64,000 nucleotides of DNA from the NCBI GenBank assembly GCA_028279185.1, contig JANQSS010000141.1:62001-126000 (forward strand), written 5' to 3'. Shown here piece by piece: positions 17,388 through 26,432 of the stretch. The notes beneath the pieces are model-generated. The model ran no database searches and was not told where the DNA came from. It worked only from the letters and a program-made list of their open reading frames with translations. Source of the DNA: Saprospiraceae bacterium (GTDB taxonomy: Bacteria; Bacteroidota; Bacteroidia; Chitinophagales; Saprospiraceae). The position numbers were made by a program, and so were the translations under genes. Position 1 is the stretch's first letter. Every line of letters starts with the position of its first letter.

Positions 17388-19049
17388 ATGAGCATAAAAT
17401 ATTCTCCTATTCAACGATTTCGAAGATTATTGGCTCTCGAGCAAAAGGACATCACACAAGTTTATATTTACGCTTTTTTTAATGGTTTAGTCAATCTGAC
17501 GCTGCCACTTGGTATTCAGGCTATTGTTAATCTTATTCAGGGCGGAGAAATTACGACTTCATGGTATGTATTGGTTTCTTTTGTCGTGTTGGGAGTAGCC
17601 GTGACAGGTGGGCTTCAATTGTTGCAGCTTCGAATCGTTGAAAATTTGGCCCAAAAAATATTCAGCAATGCTTCTTTTGAGTTTGCCTTTCGAATTCCTC
17701 GAATAAAATACGAAGCTTTTCGAAATTACTATGGCCCCGATTTGGCAAATCGTTTTTTTGATACAATGACTATCCAGAAGGGACTCCCAAAAATTCTTAT
17801 TGATTTTTCATTGGCGATTTTTCAGGTGATCGCAGGGCTCATTGTATTGAGTATGTACCATTCATTTTTTATCCTGTTTAGTGTACTCTTAGTCATTATA
17901 GTCTATCTAATCATTAAATATACAGGACCAAGCGGATTGAATACCAGTTTACAAGAGTCCAATCAAAAATACAAAATTGCTTTTTGGTTGGAGGAAGTTG
18001 CTCGAAGTAAATTATCCTTTAAACTTGCAGGGGATAATAAGTTGAATTTATCTAAAACTGATCGGCACGTCGAAGGATATTTAAAGGCACGTGAAGGACA
18101 TTTTAAGGTAATTATCTGGCAATCTGTTTTTCTAATATTATTTAAGGTGTTGATTGCCGCAGGATTACTGGTCGTAGGAAGTATTCTTGTCTTTAACGAG
18201 GAAATGAATATTGGGCAGTTTGTGGCAGCCGAAATAATTATAATTCTCATTATTGCTTCCGTAGAAAAGTTGATTAAGACTATCGAGTCAATTTACGATG
18301 TGCTAACTGCTCTGGAAAAAGTTGGTTTTGTTTTTGATAAACCCATGGATGATTTCGAAGGTATATCATTGGAGGAATCCGATGACTCGTTTTCTTTGAG
18401 TATGGAGAATGTCTCCTATCGATATGAAGATGCTGCTGTGGAAACACTTAAAAATCTTGATTTTAATATTTCCAAAAACACCTCCGTGTTATTTTATGGC
18501 CCTCCGAGTTCTGGTAAGTCTACTTTGATAAAAATTATTGCCGGAGTGCTAGAGCCAACAAACGGAATAGTAAAGTATAATGATTTTCCACTTCGCTCGC
18601 TAGATTTTGATGAGTTGAAAGAAGAAATTGGTTTTTGTCTATCCAATAGTGAGATATTCCATGGTACAATCCTCGAAAATATTTCTATGGAACGTGATAA
18701 AGCCACGGCGCAAAATATCAATCGAGCATTGCAAATTACCGGTTTAACAGAGCAGATATCGAAGTCGCCTCTTGGTTTAAACACGGTTATCGATCCAGAA
18801 GGGAAGCGAATTCCTCGGAACATGCAAAATAGAATACTTCTCGCTCGAGCGATTGCCACCAACCCAAGGTTGTTGGTCATAGAGGACACGTTGGATCATC
18901 TGGAATCGCATGAAAAAAGAAAAATTGTAGAGCGACTAACAAGCAGTCAAAATCGGTGGCGTGTGCTGGTTTCATCAGTGGATGTAGTGTGGCAAGATTT
19001 CATAGATGAGTCATTTAAACTTGAAAATGGAGCGCTTTTCAATTATTGA
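17388..19049 (+). CDS. ABC exporter, fused membrane and degenerate ATPase domains
   Basis: A 553-residue type-I exporter half-transporter. The membrane domain (about 25-310) has six hydrophobic helices, and the nucleotide-binding domain (335-553) follows. Walker A is intact (GPPSSGKST, 371-379). Other motifs are changed: the Q-loop segment reads CLSNSEIFHGTI without Gln, the LSGGQ signature is replaced by GKRIPRNMQ (472-480), Walker B ends LLVIED (495-500) instead of LDE, and the H-loop His is absent (LVSSVD). There is no N-terminal C39 peptidase domain. With the HlyD-like and TolC-like genes directly downstream it makes a type-I-secretion-like tripartite exporter. The cargo is unknown. ATP hydrolysis may be slow or absent, or a second ATPase may take part. 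Confidence 0.88.
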   Translation: MSIKYSPIQRFRRLLALEQKDITQVYIYAFFNGLVNLTLPLGIQAIVNLIQGGEITTSWYVLVSFVVLGVAVTGGLQLLQLRIVENLAQKIFSNASFEFAFRIPRIKYEAFRNYYGPDLANRFFDTMTIQKGLPKILIDFSLAIFQVIAGLIVLSMYHSFFILFSVLLVIIVYLIIKYTGPSGLNTSLQESNQKYKIAFWLEEVARSKLSFKLAGDNKLNLSKTDRHVEGYLKAREGHFKVIIWQSVFLILFKVLIAAGLLVVGSILVFNEEMNIGQFVAAEIIIILIIASVEKLIKTIESIYDVLTALEKVGFVFDKPMDDFEGISLEESDDSFSLSMENVSYRYEDAAVETLKNLDFNISKNTSVLFYGPPSSGKSTLIKIIAGVLEPTNGIVKYNDFPLRSLDFDELKEEIGFCLSNSEIFHGTILENISMERDKATAQNINRALQITGLTEQISKSPLGLNTVIDPEGKRIPRNMQNRILLARAIATNPRLLVIEDTLDHLESHEKRKIVERLTSSQNRWRVLVSSVDVVWQDFIDESFKLENGALFNY

Positions 19050-19064
19050 TAAACAGATTGATTT

Positions 19065-20435
19065 ATGTTAAACATTAGCCCAATTTCAGTTAGCCCGTAC
19101 ATTGATAAATCTCAATACCGATCCTACCAGAATTTGGCACAAAGATCGACATCGCGATGGCTTATCAAAGTATTACTTGCTCTTCTTCTTGTATCAATCT
19201 TGAGTATGTTCTTGCCTTGGACGCAAAATGTTCGTTCTAAGGGCTTCATAACTACTTTGAATCCTTACGACAAACCGCAGCACATTCAACCGTTGATCGG
19301 CGGTAAAATAGATTCGTGGTACGTCAAAGAAGGCGACATTGTTGCAATTGGCGATACGATTGTTAGGTTAACGGAAGCAAAAGAGGATTATCTAGACCCG
19401 GAGTTGTTGACGAATACGGAAGACCAACGCCAGGCGAAACGTTTATCTGCCGAATCTTTTAGAGCTAAAAGACAATTTCTCAATGATCAATTAATGGCAT
19501 TAGGGGAGTACAGATTGTCTAAGTTAGAACAGTTGAAAATAAGACAAGAGCAAATTGATCTTGAAATTCAAACAGCCAAGCTTGATCTAGATGCGGCTAA
19601 TACATATGTGGAAAATGCAACCAATCAACTACAGCGAATGGAGTACATGTATGATAATGGTGTAAAGTCTTTGACTGATCTCGAAACCAAGAAGTTGGCC
19701 AAGCGCGAAGCTGATGCCAAAAAACTTGCGGCGCAGAATAAATTTAATAAATTTCAAAACGATAAATTGACCGTAGCGCAGGAGGTTGAATTGATAAAAA
19801 GAGAGTACGATCAAAAGGTATCAAAAATCGAATCAGATATTCGGTCGGCCGACTCCAAACGCTTTTCACTCCTTGGCGAAACGACAAAACTGCAATCTAC
19901 CTATAACAAAATTAAGAGGCGTCAGCAAGCATTTGTTATTGTGTCTCCAATAGATGGTAGAATAACCAAGGTCCTGAAAAATGGTATAGGAGAGTTTGTC
20001 AAGGCACAAGAAAACATTGCGACAATTGTTCCGTCGACTTACCAAAAGGCGGTTGAATTGTACATCGAACCCAATGATATGCCTCTTATACAAGAAGGCA
20101 GACACGTTCGGGTTCAGTTTGATGGCTGGCCTGCCATAATCTTTAGTGGTTGGCCAAAACGCTCTTTTGGAACGTTCGGTGGACGAGTTTTTGCTGTGGA
20201 CAATGATATAAGCCAAAATGGCAAGTATCGAATACTTGTTGTCGAAGATGATGAAGAAAAGGAATGGCCAAACTTAATTCGAATCGGGTCTGGGGCAACG
20301 GGATTGTTGTTGCTAAACGATGTGAAAGTAGGTTATGAGTTATGGAGAAGGCTAAATGGTTTTCCTCCCGACTTTTATTCAAGTAGCTCAAGTAACGAAG
20401 TAAAAAATAAGGCACCAATCCGCAAGCTAAAATGA
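19065..20435 (+). CDS. HlyD family membrane fusion protein
   Basis: A 456-residue periplasmic adaptor. A short cytoplasmic N-terminus precedes one transmembrane helix (about 32-50, VLLALLLVSILSMFLPW). The first lipoyl half-motif follows (IQPLIGGKIDSWYVKEGDIV), then a long coiled-coil hairpin (about 110-285, rich in Gln/Lys/Glu/Leu), the second lipoyl half (FVIVSPIDGRITKVL) and a beta-barrel (AVELYIEPNDMPLIQEG). It should bridge the inner-membrane ABC exporter, whose gene ends 15 bases upstream, to the TolC-like channel 51 bases downstream. The coiled coil is of the length used by HlyD proteins that span most of the periplasm. Confidence 0.92.
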   Translation: MLNISPISVSPYIDKSQYRSYQNLAQRSTSRWLIKVLLALLLVSILSMFLPWTQNVRSKGFITTLNPYDKPQHIQPLIGGKIDSWYVKEGDIVAIGDTIVRLTEAKEDYLDPELLTNTEDQRQAKRLSAESFRAKRQFLNDQLMALGEYRLSKLEQLKIRQEQIDLEIQTAKLDLDAANTYVENATNQLQRMEYMYDNGVKSLTDLETKKLAKREADAKKLAAQNKFNKFQNDKLTVAQEVELIKREYDQKVSKIESDIRSADSKRFSLLGETTKLQSTYNKIKRRQQAFVIVSPIDGRITKVLKNGIGEFVKAQENIATIVPSTYQKAVELYIEPNDMPLIQEGRHVRVQFDGWPAIIFSGWPKRSFGTFGGRVFAVDNDISQNGKYRILVVEDDEEKEWPNLIRIGSGATGLLLLNDVKVGYELWRRLNGFPPDFYSSSSSNEVKNKAPIRKLK

Positions 20436-20486
20436 TATTGGTAAAAGCCGTTAGTTTTTAATCAATCTCAAGTTCGATGATAAGAC

Positions 20487-21872
20487 ATGAATAAATTTTT
20501 GACAATTATATTATTTGTTTATTGTTCTCAAGCAGTTGGTAGGTCCAATACGAATGATACATTGTACTTAAAAGACTACTTGGACCAGTTATATCAAAAC
20601 TATCCTTTAATTAAGAAAGCTAATTTATATAATGAAGTATCTGCGGCCTACGCTCTTCAAGGCAGGGGAGTGGTCGACCCCCAAATAGGATCAAGTTATC
20701 AGGCCAAGGATTTTAAAAACACGAATTACTTTACTATTTGGCGGAGCGAGGCCCAGATTCCCACACGTCTTCCAATTCATTTTTCGATCGGTTACGAAAA
20801 TAATGATGGAGATTTTCTCAATCCCGAAAATAATGTACCCGATCGAGGACTGATGTATGGAACGGTCAACCTGAGCATCGTTCGTGGTTTTCTATTCAAC
20901 GAACAACGTTATATATTAAAATCTGCAGAACTAAATCAATTAAAAGGTCAAATTGACCGAGATGTTTTGAAGCGTGAAGTCGTGTATCAATCAATTCTTG
21001 CCTATTTAGATTGGTCGGATGTCTTTTATAACAATCAAATTTATGAGGAGTATAAGGAGGTAATTGTAGAGCGACATAATGGTATTAAGCAGTTGTTTGT
21101 CAATGGAGACCGTCCGGCAATTGATACGGTTGAGTCCAGAATGAACTTAAACAATGCAGACAAATTAGTATTAGAGTCGCGAGCTCGTCTTGAAATGAAT
21201 AGGCAAAGATTAAACCTATTCCTATGGGACGAGCAGGGTAATCCCTTGACTATTAACGTGAATATAGCCCCAGAGTATATTGAAAAGTGTATCTCTGGGG
21301 TGGAAGAATTGATGCCTAACTTTTCTCCTAATGTCAACGACGATCCAATGATAAGAAAAATCAAAAATCAGCGAGAACAGTTAGTCGTTGAGAATCGCTG
21401 GGAAAAAGAAAACTTGAAACCGCAGCTCGATCTTAAATACAACACGATTCTAAATCTTGGGCAGACCGCTGGGACGGAGAATTTCAGCTTTAACGACTAT
21501 AAATATGGATTGAAACTTGAAGTTCCAATTATCAATAGATCTGTTCGAGGTAAAATTAATCTGAATAGTGCGCGGATCGACCAGTTAGAATTAGACCTCA
21601 TATACAAAGAGCAATCGCTTCAAATGAGAATGCAAATCTTGATAGCTAATCGAACAATTTACGAAAATGTGATAGCCGCTATTGACGAAAAAAGGCTTAA
21701 TAGCCGTACCTTATATAATGCGGAGAAATTAAAATTTGGTCTGGGGGAGTCTTCTGTATTTCTGCTAAATAATCGTGAGCGTAAGGTATTGGAATCTGAC
21801 TTGGAGTTTGTTTCGAGTTATACCGATTTGGCAAAAATTGTACTGGAGCTATATTATCTGCAGTTCAGGTAG
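20487..21872 (+). CDS. TolC family outer-membrane efflux protein
   Basis: A 461-residue protein with a signal peptide (hydrophobic LTIILFVYCSQAVG). Two repeats of the TolC helical barrel follow: LYLKDYLDQLYQNYPLIKKANL begins the first, and MIRKIKNQREQLVVENRWEKENLKPQLDL begins the second. KLKFGLGESSVFLLNNRER is typical of the final helix of TolC-like channels. It is predicted to form the trimeric outer-membrane exit duct for the ABC/HlyD pair just upstream. The three genes are consecutive on one strand with short spacers, so they are taken as one operon. Confidence 0.92.
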   Translation: MNKFLTIILFVYCSQAVGRSNTNDTLYLKDYLDQLYQNYPLIKKANLYNEVSAAYALQGRGVVDPQIGSSYQAKDFKNTNYFTIWRSEAQIPTRLPIHFSIGYENNDGDFLNPENNVPDRGLMYGTVNLSIVRGFLFNEQRYILKSAELNQLKGQIDRDVLKREVVYQSILAYLDWSDVFYNNQIYEEYKEVIVERHNGIKQLFVNGDRPAIDTVESRMNLNNADKLVLESRARLEMNRQRLNLFLWDEQGNPLTINVNIAPEYIEKCISGVEELMPNFSPNVNDDPMIRKIKNQREQLVVENRWEKENLKPQLDLKYNTILNLGQTAGTENFSFNDYKYGLKLEVPIINRSVRGKINLNSARIDQLELDLIYKEQSLQMRMQILIANRTIYENVIAAIDEKRLNSRTLYNAEKLKFGLGESSVFLLNNRERKVLESDLEFVSSYTDLAKIVLELYYLQFR

Positions 21873-21932
21873 TGAAAACCTTTCGAAAACATATTACTCA
21901 AGGTTTATAGCTGGAAATACGAAAACCCTAGT

Positions 21933-22262
21933 TTACTTGTTATGATTACGTTCATTACGTTTTTGTCGCACGGCCTCGTAGTGGTTGTAAACAGTATGGA
22001 TGAAATTTAAAATCATGCCGAGGCCGACGAGGATATAAAAGATATTAAATATTTTACCTGCATTCGTCTGAGGAGAAAAATCACCATAGCCAATCGTAGT
22101 TAATGTAATAATGCAGAAGTATATACAATCGAGCCATTTCCAGCCTTCCAAAAAATGAAATACAATGCTTCCAAATCCAATGATGAAGATCGTTAGAAAC
22201 AGAAGATTTCGATAAGCGGGGTCACGAAGGAATGAAGCAATGGTTTCGAAAAATGTATACAT
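21933..22262 (-). CDS. Two-TM potassium channel family protein
   Basis: A 109-residue ion-channel subunit. Two transmembrane helices (about 17-38 and 78-100) flank a pore loop with the K+ selectivity filter TLTTIGYGDFSP. The length and plan are those of KcsA-like two-helix channels, which assemble as tetramers. A basic C-terminal tail (RQKRNERNH) replaces the RCK gating domain of larger channels. It follows the cupin gene by 11 bases on the same strand, so the two are probably co-transcribed, though no functional link is known. Confidence 0.9.
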   Translation of the reverse strand: MYTFFETIASFLRDPAYRNLLFLTIFIIGFGSIVFHFLEGWKWLDCIYFCIITLTTIGYGDFSPQTNAGKIFNIFYILVGLGMILNFIHTVYNHYEAVRQKRNERNHNK

Positions 22263-22273
22263 GCCTAGTCAGT

Positions 22274-22603
22274 TTAAAGCTCTCCGCCTTCGGGGCCATA
22301 GAAGAACACCCAGGTGGCAAAATCGGTTGTGAAGTTGATGAAACGATGTTCGATGCCCGCCGGAACAAATAGGACATCACCAACTTCAAAGTCAACCTGT
22401 TTATCCGCATACAAAAATTGCCCGCTGCCTCCCGCTATGACGTAAAGTTCATTCCTCGTATGAGGTGTTTGCTTGTCAACCAGGTCCGGCTTGTAGTATT
22501 CAATTTGCAGACTTCCATGTTCAAAAAGTGTTATAAATGGACTGGACTGTTTACTGAAGACGGCTTTCGCCTCTTTGAGCGATATCTTAAATTGTTCCGA
22601 CAT
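22274..22603 (-). CDS. Small single-domain cupin protein
   Basis: A 109-residue cupin. The first conserved motif reads HTRNELYVIAGGSGQF and the second is DVLFVPAGIEHRFINF, giving His, Glu and His as likely metal ligands. Single-domain cupins of this size may be isomerases, dioxygenase-like enzymes or sensors. It is transcribed divergently from the tryptophan dioxygenase gene with 138 bases between them. It is too short and its motifs too generic to be called the missing 3-hydroxyanthranilate dioxygenase, which is about 175 residues. Function is unknown. Confidence 0.8.
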   Translation of the reverse strand: MSEQFKISLKEAKAVFSKQSSPFITLFEHGSLQIEYYKPDLVDKQTPHTRNELYVIAGGSGQFLYADKQVDFEVGDVLFVPAGIEHRFINFTTDFATWVFFYGPEGGEL

Positions 22604-22741
22604 ATTACCTAAATTCTATGCATGGAATGTACCATTTTTAAATCAATTTAACTTCACATAATTGTCAAAAATCATAGGTCTAAGCTTCCACCTAAGAACC
22701 CAAGTCGTCGTATCTTGAGCCGGACAATATAAAATTGGACT

Positions 22742-23848
22742 ATGTCTACGAAGAACGGAAAGTACGCCACAATACACTATAGCAATTACCTACAACTAGA
22801 CAAGGTACTTGGAGCGCAGCACCTAAGGAGTTCTGACCTCGAAGAAAGCCCGGCGCACGATGAAATGCTCTTTATCGTCATACATCAAGTATACGAGTTG
22901 TGGTTCAAGCAAATAATCCATGAGTTGACCTCAGTCGTACAAATGTTTAATACGGATGATGTGGACGAGAAGAATATAAGCACAGCTGTTTCTCGTTTAA
23001 AACGTGTTATCGAAATTCAGGAAGTTTTGATAAAGCAAATTCACGTGCTAGAAACTTTGACTCCATTAGATTTTTTGGACTTCAGAAATTATTTATTCCC
23101 GGCGTCTGGGTTCCAAAGCTTCCAATTTAGAATGGTTGAATCCCTATTGGGATTACGGGAAGAGGACCGAATTACGTATAACAATAAAAGGTATGACGCT
23201 GAATTTGATCCTGAACAACAGAAGCAATTGCAGGACGTCTTAGCGCACAGGACACTTTTCGATGCCATCGAAGACTGGCTAGAACGCACACCATTTTTAA
23301 AAGTAGGTGACTTTCAATTCCTGGATCGTTATCGAAATGCAGTTATGGTCATGATTGAAAAAGAGCAAAAGGCAATTCGCCAATCAGACTATTTGAGTGA
23401 ACATGAAAAGGAAATGCGCCTGCGTATGTTGGGAACGACAGACACTTTTTTTGAGTCTATACTAGACGAAAATGTGCACGCTAAAATGATAGAAAAAGGT
23501 GAACTGCGCCTATCGTATCGCGCCACACTAGCCGCTTTACTGATTCGCGTATATAGAGACGAACCCATATTGCAGATGCCCTATAACCTCCTGACTAATA
23601 TTGTAGAAATAGATGAATTATTTACTACTTGGAGATATAGACATAGTCAAATGGTTCTGCGCATGCTTGGCCGAAAAATAGGAACAGGCGGTTCGTCTGG
23701 TTATGATTATTTGCACGCCACTGCGGTCAAGCACCATATTTTTTGGGATTTTCATAATATTTCAACATTACTTATTCCACGCTCAGAAATTCCGGCCCTT
23801 CCGATTGAATTGAAGCGCCAACTTGGATTTTATTTTACGGATCAGTAA
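22742..23848 (+). CDS. kynA: Tryptophan 2,3-dioxygenase
   Basis: A 368-residue haem dioxygenase that opens the indole ring of L-tryptophan to N-formylkynurenine, the first step of the kynurenine route. The N-terminal signature has NYLQLDKVLGAQ and HDEMLFIVIHQVYELWFKQ, with His48 the likely active-site base. WRYRHSQMVLRMLGRK carries the proximal haem ligand His301, and GTGGSSGYDYLHAT binds the substrate. The length is closer to animal enzymes than to the shorter ~280-residue bacterial ones. It is the first gene of a same-strand run that continues with the aldehyde dehydrogenase after 12 bases. No tryptophan-responsive element was recognised in the 138-base divergent region with the cupin gene. 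Confidence 0.95.
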   Translation: MSTKNGKYATIHYSNYLQLDKVLGAQHLRSSDLEESPAHDEMLFIVIHQVYELWFKQIIHELTSVVQMFNTDDVDEKNISTAVSRLKRVIEIQEVLIKQIHVLETLTPLDFLDFRNYLFPASGFQSFQFRMVESLLGLREEDRITYNNKRYDAEFDPEQQKQLQDVLAHRTLFDAIEDWLERTPFLKVGDFQFLDRYRNAVMVMIEKEQKAIRQSDYLSEHEKEMRLRMLGTTDTFFESILDENVHAKMIEKGELRLSYRATLAALLIRVYRDEPILQMPYNLLTNIVEIDELFTTWRYRHSQMVLRMLGRKIGTGGSSGYDYLHATAVKHHIFWDFHNISTLLIPRSEIPALPIELKRQLGFYFTDQ

Positions 23849-23860
23849 CCATGAATTTAT

Positions 23861-25303
23861 ATGGAAGAAATTCTTAATTACATCGACGGTAAATTGATAA
23901 AACCTCTTTCCAGCGATTTTATCGATGTTTATGAACCTGCAAGAGGTCGTATATACGCAAAGGCGCCTGATTCGAATGAGGAGGATGTCCAACACGCAGT
24001 GGAGGCAGCGGGCCGTGCTCAGAAACATTGGATGAATAGTTCCATTTCGTATAGATATGAAATGTTGATGAAAGTAGTAGCCGGCATCGAGAAGCACTTT
24101 GATGCACTTGCTTTGGCTGAATCTAAAGATAACGGTAAGCCGCTATGGTTAGCCAGAAAGGTAGACATACCGCGAGCCAAAAGTAATTTTGAATTTTTTG
24201 CTACTGGAATAAAACATTTTGCGACGGCGGCTCATGAAATGAATGGGGCTGCAATTAATTACACGATCCGTCATGCGCTTGGCACAGTTGGCTGTATTTC
24301 ACCATGGAATTTACCGCTGTATTTATTTTCCTGGAAAATTGCACCGGCGTTAGCCGCGGGAAACTGTGTGGTTGCAAAGCCATCGGAAGTAACACCCATG
24401 TCCGCATTCTTGTTAAGTAAAATTTGCATGGAAGCTGGCTTTCCACCAGGTGTATTGAATATCGTTCATGGACTTGGACATAAAGTTGGAGCAGCCATAA
24501 CAAGCCACCCGGACATTAAGGCTATTTCATTTACAGGAAGTACGCAAACAGGTGCGGCGATCGCTAAAACTGCTGCTCCGATGTTTAAAAAACTATCATT
24601 GGAAATGGGTGGAAAAAACCCAAATATTATTTATTCCGATTGTGATTTTGACAAGATGTTATCAGTGACGATGCGATCCTCTTTTGCAAATCAAGGACAG
24701 ATTTGCCTTTGTGGATCAAGGATTTTTATTGAAGCTCCGATTTATGAAAAATTCAAAGATGCTTTCGTCGAGCGAACAAAAAAAATGAAAATAGGACCAC
24801 CTGATGATGATGCGACGAAAGTTGGCGCCGTGGTATCCCTTGAACACATGAATAAAATACTGTCCTATATAGAATTAGCCAAAGAAGAAGGAGGAACAAT
24901 TTTATGCGGTGGACATCGCGTTGAATTAAATGGAGAATTTGAAAATGGCTATTATGTGGCTCCTACTATTATTGAGGGACTGTCCCATGACTGCCGTATA
25001 AACCAGGAAGAAATATTTGGGCCTGTCGTCACCATTATGCCGTTCGAAAATGAAGATGAAGTACTTCGGTATGCAAACAGCACTGACTATGGATTGTCTG
25101 CTACCTTGTGGACATCTAATCTACAGCGCAGCCAACGGATGGCCGCCAAACTTGATGCGGGTATAGTATGGATAAATACCTGGTTACTCCGGGATTTACG
25201 CACACCATTTGGTGGCGTTAAAGACTCAGGTGTTGGTCGAGAAGGAGGTTGGGACGCCTTACATTTTTTCACAGAACCTAAAAATATTTGTATAGCCTAT
25301 TAA
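23861..25303 (+). CDS. Aldehyde dehydrogenase, likely 2-aminomuconate-6-semialdehyde dehydrogenase
   Basis: A 480-residue NAD(P)-dependent aldehyde dehydrogenase. Cofactor and active-site motifs are complete: GCISPWNLPLYLF, SFTGSTQTG, catalytic Glu248 (LEMGGKNPN) and nucleophile Cys282 in NQGQICLCGSR. The ICLC-x-SR form is that of ALDH8A1/AMSDH-type enzymes. Placed between tryptophan dioxygenase and ACMSD, it most likely oxidises 2-aminomuconate semialdehyde to 2-aminomuconate, committing the carbon to oxidation rather than NAD synthesis. The specific substrate is inferred from the neighbours; a generic aldehyde or hydroxymuconate role is possible. Confidence 0.9.
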   Translation: MEEILNYIDGKLIKPLSSDFIDVYEPARGRIYAKAPDSNEEDVQHAVEAAGRAQKHWMNSSISYRYEMLMKVVAGIEKHFDALALAESKDNGKPLWLARKVDIPRAKSNFEFFATGIKHFATAAHEMNGAAINYTIRHALGTVGCISPWNLPLYLFSWKIAPALAAGNCVVAKPSEVTPMSAFLLSKICMEAGFPPGVLNIVHGLGHKVGAAITSHPDIKAISFTGSTQTGAAIAKTAAPMFKKLSLEMGGKNPNIIYSDCDFDKMLSVTMRSSFANQGQICLCGSRIFIEAPIYEKFKDAFVERTKKMKIGPPDDDATKVGAVVSLEHMNKILSYIELAKEEGGTILCGGHRVELNGEFENGYYVAPTIIEGLSHDCRINQEEIFGPVVTIMPFENEDEVLRYANSTDYGLSATLWTSNLQRSQRMAAKLDAGIVWINTWLLRDLRTPFGGVKDSGVGREGGWDALHFFTEPKNICIAY

Positions 25304-25316
25304 ATAGGAATTTAAG

Positions 25317-26432
25317 TTGGATATAAAAAAAGAAATATCATACTTTCGGATTAATGGACATGGTCATGTGCTACCTGAGCCTGAAGAAATTCCGCGTTTT
25401 ATGCGTGAGCAGGAATTGTTTTGGATCAGTGATGATCGAAAATACATGCATCAAGGAAAATGGCGACGACCAATTGATAACGAAACATACTTCGTTGATA
25501 AAAGACTTCCTTGGATGGATGCCCACAGTATTGATCACGAAGTGATTTTAAATCTGTCTCAACTTTATGGAAATGATTTAACTGGCCAGGTGCTAAAAGA
25601 TGTAATCCGTTTTCAAAACGACTTTAATGCAAGCTTAGAGGAAAGATTTCCAACTAGATTTACACCAGGGTTTGTCGTTCAGGCTGCTGATCGTGATTTT
25701 GCATTGAACGAGATGCGTCGATGTGTTGAAGAGTTGCAAATGGATGTCCTTTGCCTTCCTACACACTTTTACCATCCTGAAGAAAATCATTGGCGAAGCA
25801 TTGCAAATGAATGGGTCGAACCTATATTCGAGCTTGCAAATGCATACAACCTGGCGGTGGAAATTCATCCTTATGATGGACCAAAAATGATTGATCTAGA
25901 TGATAAGTTTTGGCGGTTTCATCTAGTGTGGATGTGCGCTCAAACGGCTGATGCTTACCATATGTTTACTATGATGAACTGGCATAATAAATTTCCGCAT
26001 ACACGAACATGTTTTGCACATGGGAATCAATTTGGCCAAATGAATATTGGGCGTAGAAAGCAAGGCTACATTGGAAGACCCGATTTATTCGTCGAAGCCA
26101 ATGACCCGGAAGAAGCATTGACCAGTAACAATTTATTCTTTGACACGCTTATGCACGATGCCTATGCGCTGGAATTGACGATCAGAAGACAGGGGGTTGA
26201 TTACATTATTGCAGGATTGGATGATCCTTATCCGCTGGGAGAAGTGGACGGAGTAGGGGACAGTTATCCTGGAAAAGTTATCGACGATGCCGTAAACTTA
26301 AATCTAATATCGAACCTTGACCGAAAGAAAATCTGGACGACAAATGTCTTACAATGGCTTGTTGGTGATAATAAAAATAAAATATTAAGTCGACTCGGAA
26401 TTTCCGAGAATTTTGAAAAAATAACGCATTAA
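25317..26432 (+). CDS. Aminocarboxymuconate-semialdehyde decarboxylase (ACMSD-like amidohydrolase)
   Basis: A 371-residue amidohydrolase-fold protein. The metal-binding H-x-H lies at residues 15-17 (INGHGHVLP). Further candidate ligands are in VEIHPYDGP, CFAHGNQFG and a late Asp in GLDDPYPLGE. This layout and the position between AMSDH and kynureninase support ACMSD, which decarboxylates 2-amino-3-carboxymuconate semialdehyde and so diverts it from quinolinate. The start is a TTG at 25317, since no ATG precedes the metal motif. The stop overlaps the kynureninase ATG by one base (TAATG), implying translational coupling. The protein is somewhat longer than the usual ~335 residues. Confidence 0.87.
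   Translation: MDIKKEISYFRINGHGHVLPEPEEIPRFMREQELFWISDDRKYMHQGKWRRPIDNETYFVDKRLPWMDAHSIDHEVILNLSQLYGNDLTGQVLKDVIRFQNDFNASLEERFPTRFTPGFVVQAADRDFALNEMRRCVEELQMDVLCLPTHFYHPEENHWRSIANEWVEPIFELANAYNLAVEIHPYDGPKMIDLDDKFWRFHLVWMCAQTADAYHMFTMMNWHNKFPHTRTCFAHGNQFGQMNIGRRKQGYIGRPDLFVEANDPEEALTSNNLFFDTLMHDAYALELTIRRQGVDYIIAGLDDPYPLGEVDGVGDSYPGKVIDDAVNLNLISNLDRKKIWTTNVLQWLVGDNKNKILSRLGISENFEKITH

Noticed and set aside
22274..22603. Cupin as the missing 3-hydroxyanthranilate dioxygenase
   Set aside because: It is only 109 residues, is transcribed away from the operon, and its motifs are generic. The dioxygenase is about 175 residues.
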